From assembly GCA_014529385.2 (NCBI GenBank), contig CM043949.1:107428054-107492053 (forward strand): a DNA stretch of 64,000 nt. The letters are read 5' to 3'. Positions 62,246 to 64,000 of this stretch are shown here, in pieces. The stretch is from Adiantum capillus-veneris (lineage: Eukaryota > Streptophyta > Polypodiopsida > Polypodiales > Pteridaceae). Position 1 is the first letter of the stretch. Each line of letters begins with the position of its first letter. Both the position numbers and the translations under genes were made by a program. Under the pieces are notes generated by a model. The model was not told the origin of the DNA. It ran no database searches and was given only the letters and a program-made list of their open reading frames with translations.

Positions 62246-64000
62246 ATGCATCGTACAAAAAACACTGAAGACGATTCCGTTTTCCTACATGAGAAAAATT
62301 CTAAATCTTCTTGTGTGTGTGCACGCACAGAGTTTATGTGGCTATATTAGTCGGTTTCACAAGTGCATTTTGGCAAAGCACTACTTTGTAGACGACTAAA
62401 CATTTATTTGTGTGTTTCCTCTAGCTTCAATTCAATCCTATTTAGTGTACTTCCTCCTAGTAAATCATTGGTAGCTATAAGCCTCCATGTCTATGTTGTG
62501 TGCTTTGTTGGGGTGTGTGTGGGATACGCATTCTACTCATATATCATCACACAACAAGGTGTGTTGATCATTTATAAGTGCATCAGTGAATGGTCAGACT
62601 AGCAATTTGGTGACTCGACATCACACATCCTTGAAATACCTAAAATTTTTAATGGTACTAGTATGGCCGGCTCCCTTCGGCGGCCTCTCTCTCTCTTTTT
62701 CTCTCCCTCTTTATCACATGCACATGGGTTTCTCTCTGTTTTGGAGTTTAGCTTTCATGTTGCACATTTCGAGTGTAAAGGGCTACCCCTTCCGCCATAT
62801 TATGTTAGATTAGATAACATTTGGTATGCACAACGGACATGATACACATAGTTACAAAATGATAGTTACTCCAAAGGAGGACTATGGAGTAAAAGTTCTA
62901 AAAATTCCATAAAAGGAAGAGGCACGGATAATGTTTACCAAACATGCTATATGCATCATTCCACCAAGGAGATCTCAATAGTAGATGAAGAAGAAAGGAC
63001 ATTGCACATTGATGAAGAAAGGACAATAGTAGATGAAGAAGAAAGGACATTGCACATTGATCTAGGTAAAAAAATGGCTTTGTAGAATAAGTTTTTGGCC
63101 GTGTCTTTCTCCACTAGAACTTTTGTCTCCAAAAATTCCTTATGTTCCTCTTCATTATTCTACATGTCAGCCTCTCTAGAGGCACCATGAAGATTAGGAG
63201 TTTAGGAGCAATATGGACTTAAAAAAGAATACATTTACCCCTATTTGTAGAGATCCCTTTTGGAGCTACAATTGGCATTGCATTAGATGATGGAGGAGGT
63301 GGAGGGGAAGGTGGAGGACCCTAAAGAAGAGAAAGTGGCAAAGTTACTTTGAAAAGCTTCCAATTATGATTATTTGATTGGTCCAATCTTGTTGAACTTT
63401 GACTGATGGATTCTACCATCTCTTTTACATAATCCAAGTTTAGAGACGCTCTTTTGCACTTGTTGTCATAGAGTAGACATGTCTCATTCTAGAATTGAAG
63501 TGAGGGTGAACCATTTCTAATCCTTTTTTATTTTCAATCGCATTATTGATTGTTGTCTATACACTTTGTAAACCAATGTGTGCATGCTTCTGTGGAGTGA
63601 GTGTGTGGTATCAAGCAACTTGAAGCCATTTTTAAACATCTACGAGTATGCTTCCCAAATCTTTTGCTCTTGCTTCAGTCTTGCTTCAGTCTAGCTTGCC
63701 CTTTGCATCAAATTTTGCACTTTTGCTCACAATAAAAGAGTTTGAGAAAGATTAGCATGAAAAAGGTAGAAAATCCACACCATGGATGCATTGAAATTGC
63801 CAAATCGATGCCGTGGGTTCATGGTAGTGATAATAGGCTATTTGCTTGAGTTCTTGGATTGAAAAATATTGCTTAAGAGAAGCTACATACTATGTTACTA
63901 TTGAGTCTAATCTACTTGAGTTTGAGACTACTCTAGGTCATACCATCTCAGAGGAAGGCATCCATATGGATCCTCAAAAGTGAGATAAAAAATGCATGGC
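62246..64000. other. unassigned sequence
   Basis: No recognisable gene. Frames at 62363-62813 are short and hydrophobic, without a known domain. Confidence 0.4.
62977..63061. repeat. two copies of a 48-bp unit
   Basis: aatagtagatgaagaagaaa plus ggacattgcacattgat starts at 62977 and again at 63025. Confidence 0.85.

Overview
The window is nuclear DNA of a land plant with a large, repeat-rich genome. The evidence is spliceosomal introns, plant LTR retrotransposons primed by tRNA-iMet and tRNA-Asp-like sites, a plant HIPP gene ending in a CaaX box, a multi-exon CPBP-family gene whose first exon looks like a plastid transit peptide, and an intron-bearing EF-1alpha pseudogene. The many very long GA and TG microsatellites suit a fern, lycophyte or gymnosperm better than a compact angiosperm genome, but the clade cannot be fixed from sequence alone. 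There is no bacterial or organellar content.

Only two genes look intact. The first, at 15.4-18.4 kb on the plus strand, is a ten-exon gene for a predicted plastid membrane CPBP (Abi/CAAX-protease-like) protein of 403 aa; it needs one GC-AG intron. The second, at 60.7-61.9 kb on the plus strand, is a three-exon heavy-metal-associated isoprenylated protein (HIPP).

The rest is mostly mobile DNA in several layers. A Ty1/copia element (1.4-6.4 kb, plus) abuts a truncated EF-1alpha pseudogene. A deleted gag-only copia (9.1-13.1 kb, minus) has a 1.6-kb Ty3-type solo LTR inserted in its gag. A 298-bp solo LTR with a perfect 5-bp target duplication sits about 220 bp upstream of the CPBP start codon. 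A LINE-like remnant lies at 24.5-26.3 kb. An 11.1-kb LTR element (29.2-40.3 kb, plus) has gag and protease remnants but no recognisable reverse transcriptase, and it interrupts a degenerate satellite. A minus-strand gag remnant (41.6-43.1 kb) and a plus-strand chromovirus integrase/chromodomain remnant (44.2-45.9 kb) follow. Next come a second copia (47-52.5 kb, minus) and a 3'-truncated Ty3 element with a 1.6-kb LTR (53.2-58.4 kb, minus). That LTR belongs to the same family as the solo LTR near 10 kb, in inverted orientation. SINE-like sequences lie just upstream of the HIPP gene and within its second intron.

The most interesting unexplained structures are two long imperfect foldbacks (44065-44181 and 62091-62245) with the size and mismatch pattern of plant MIRNA precursors. 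Other unusual points are the repeated occurrence of GA/CT microsatellites inside LTRs of different families, a five-copy 25-bp motif at 287-487, and a GATAC-rich low-complexity tract at 21.75-22.3 kb.
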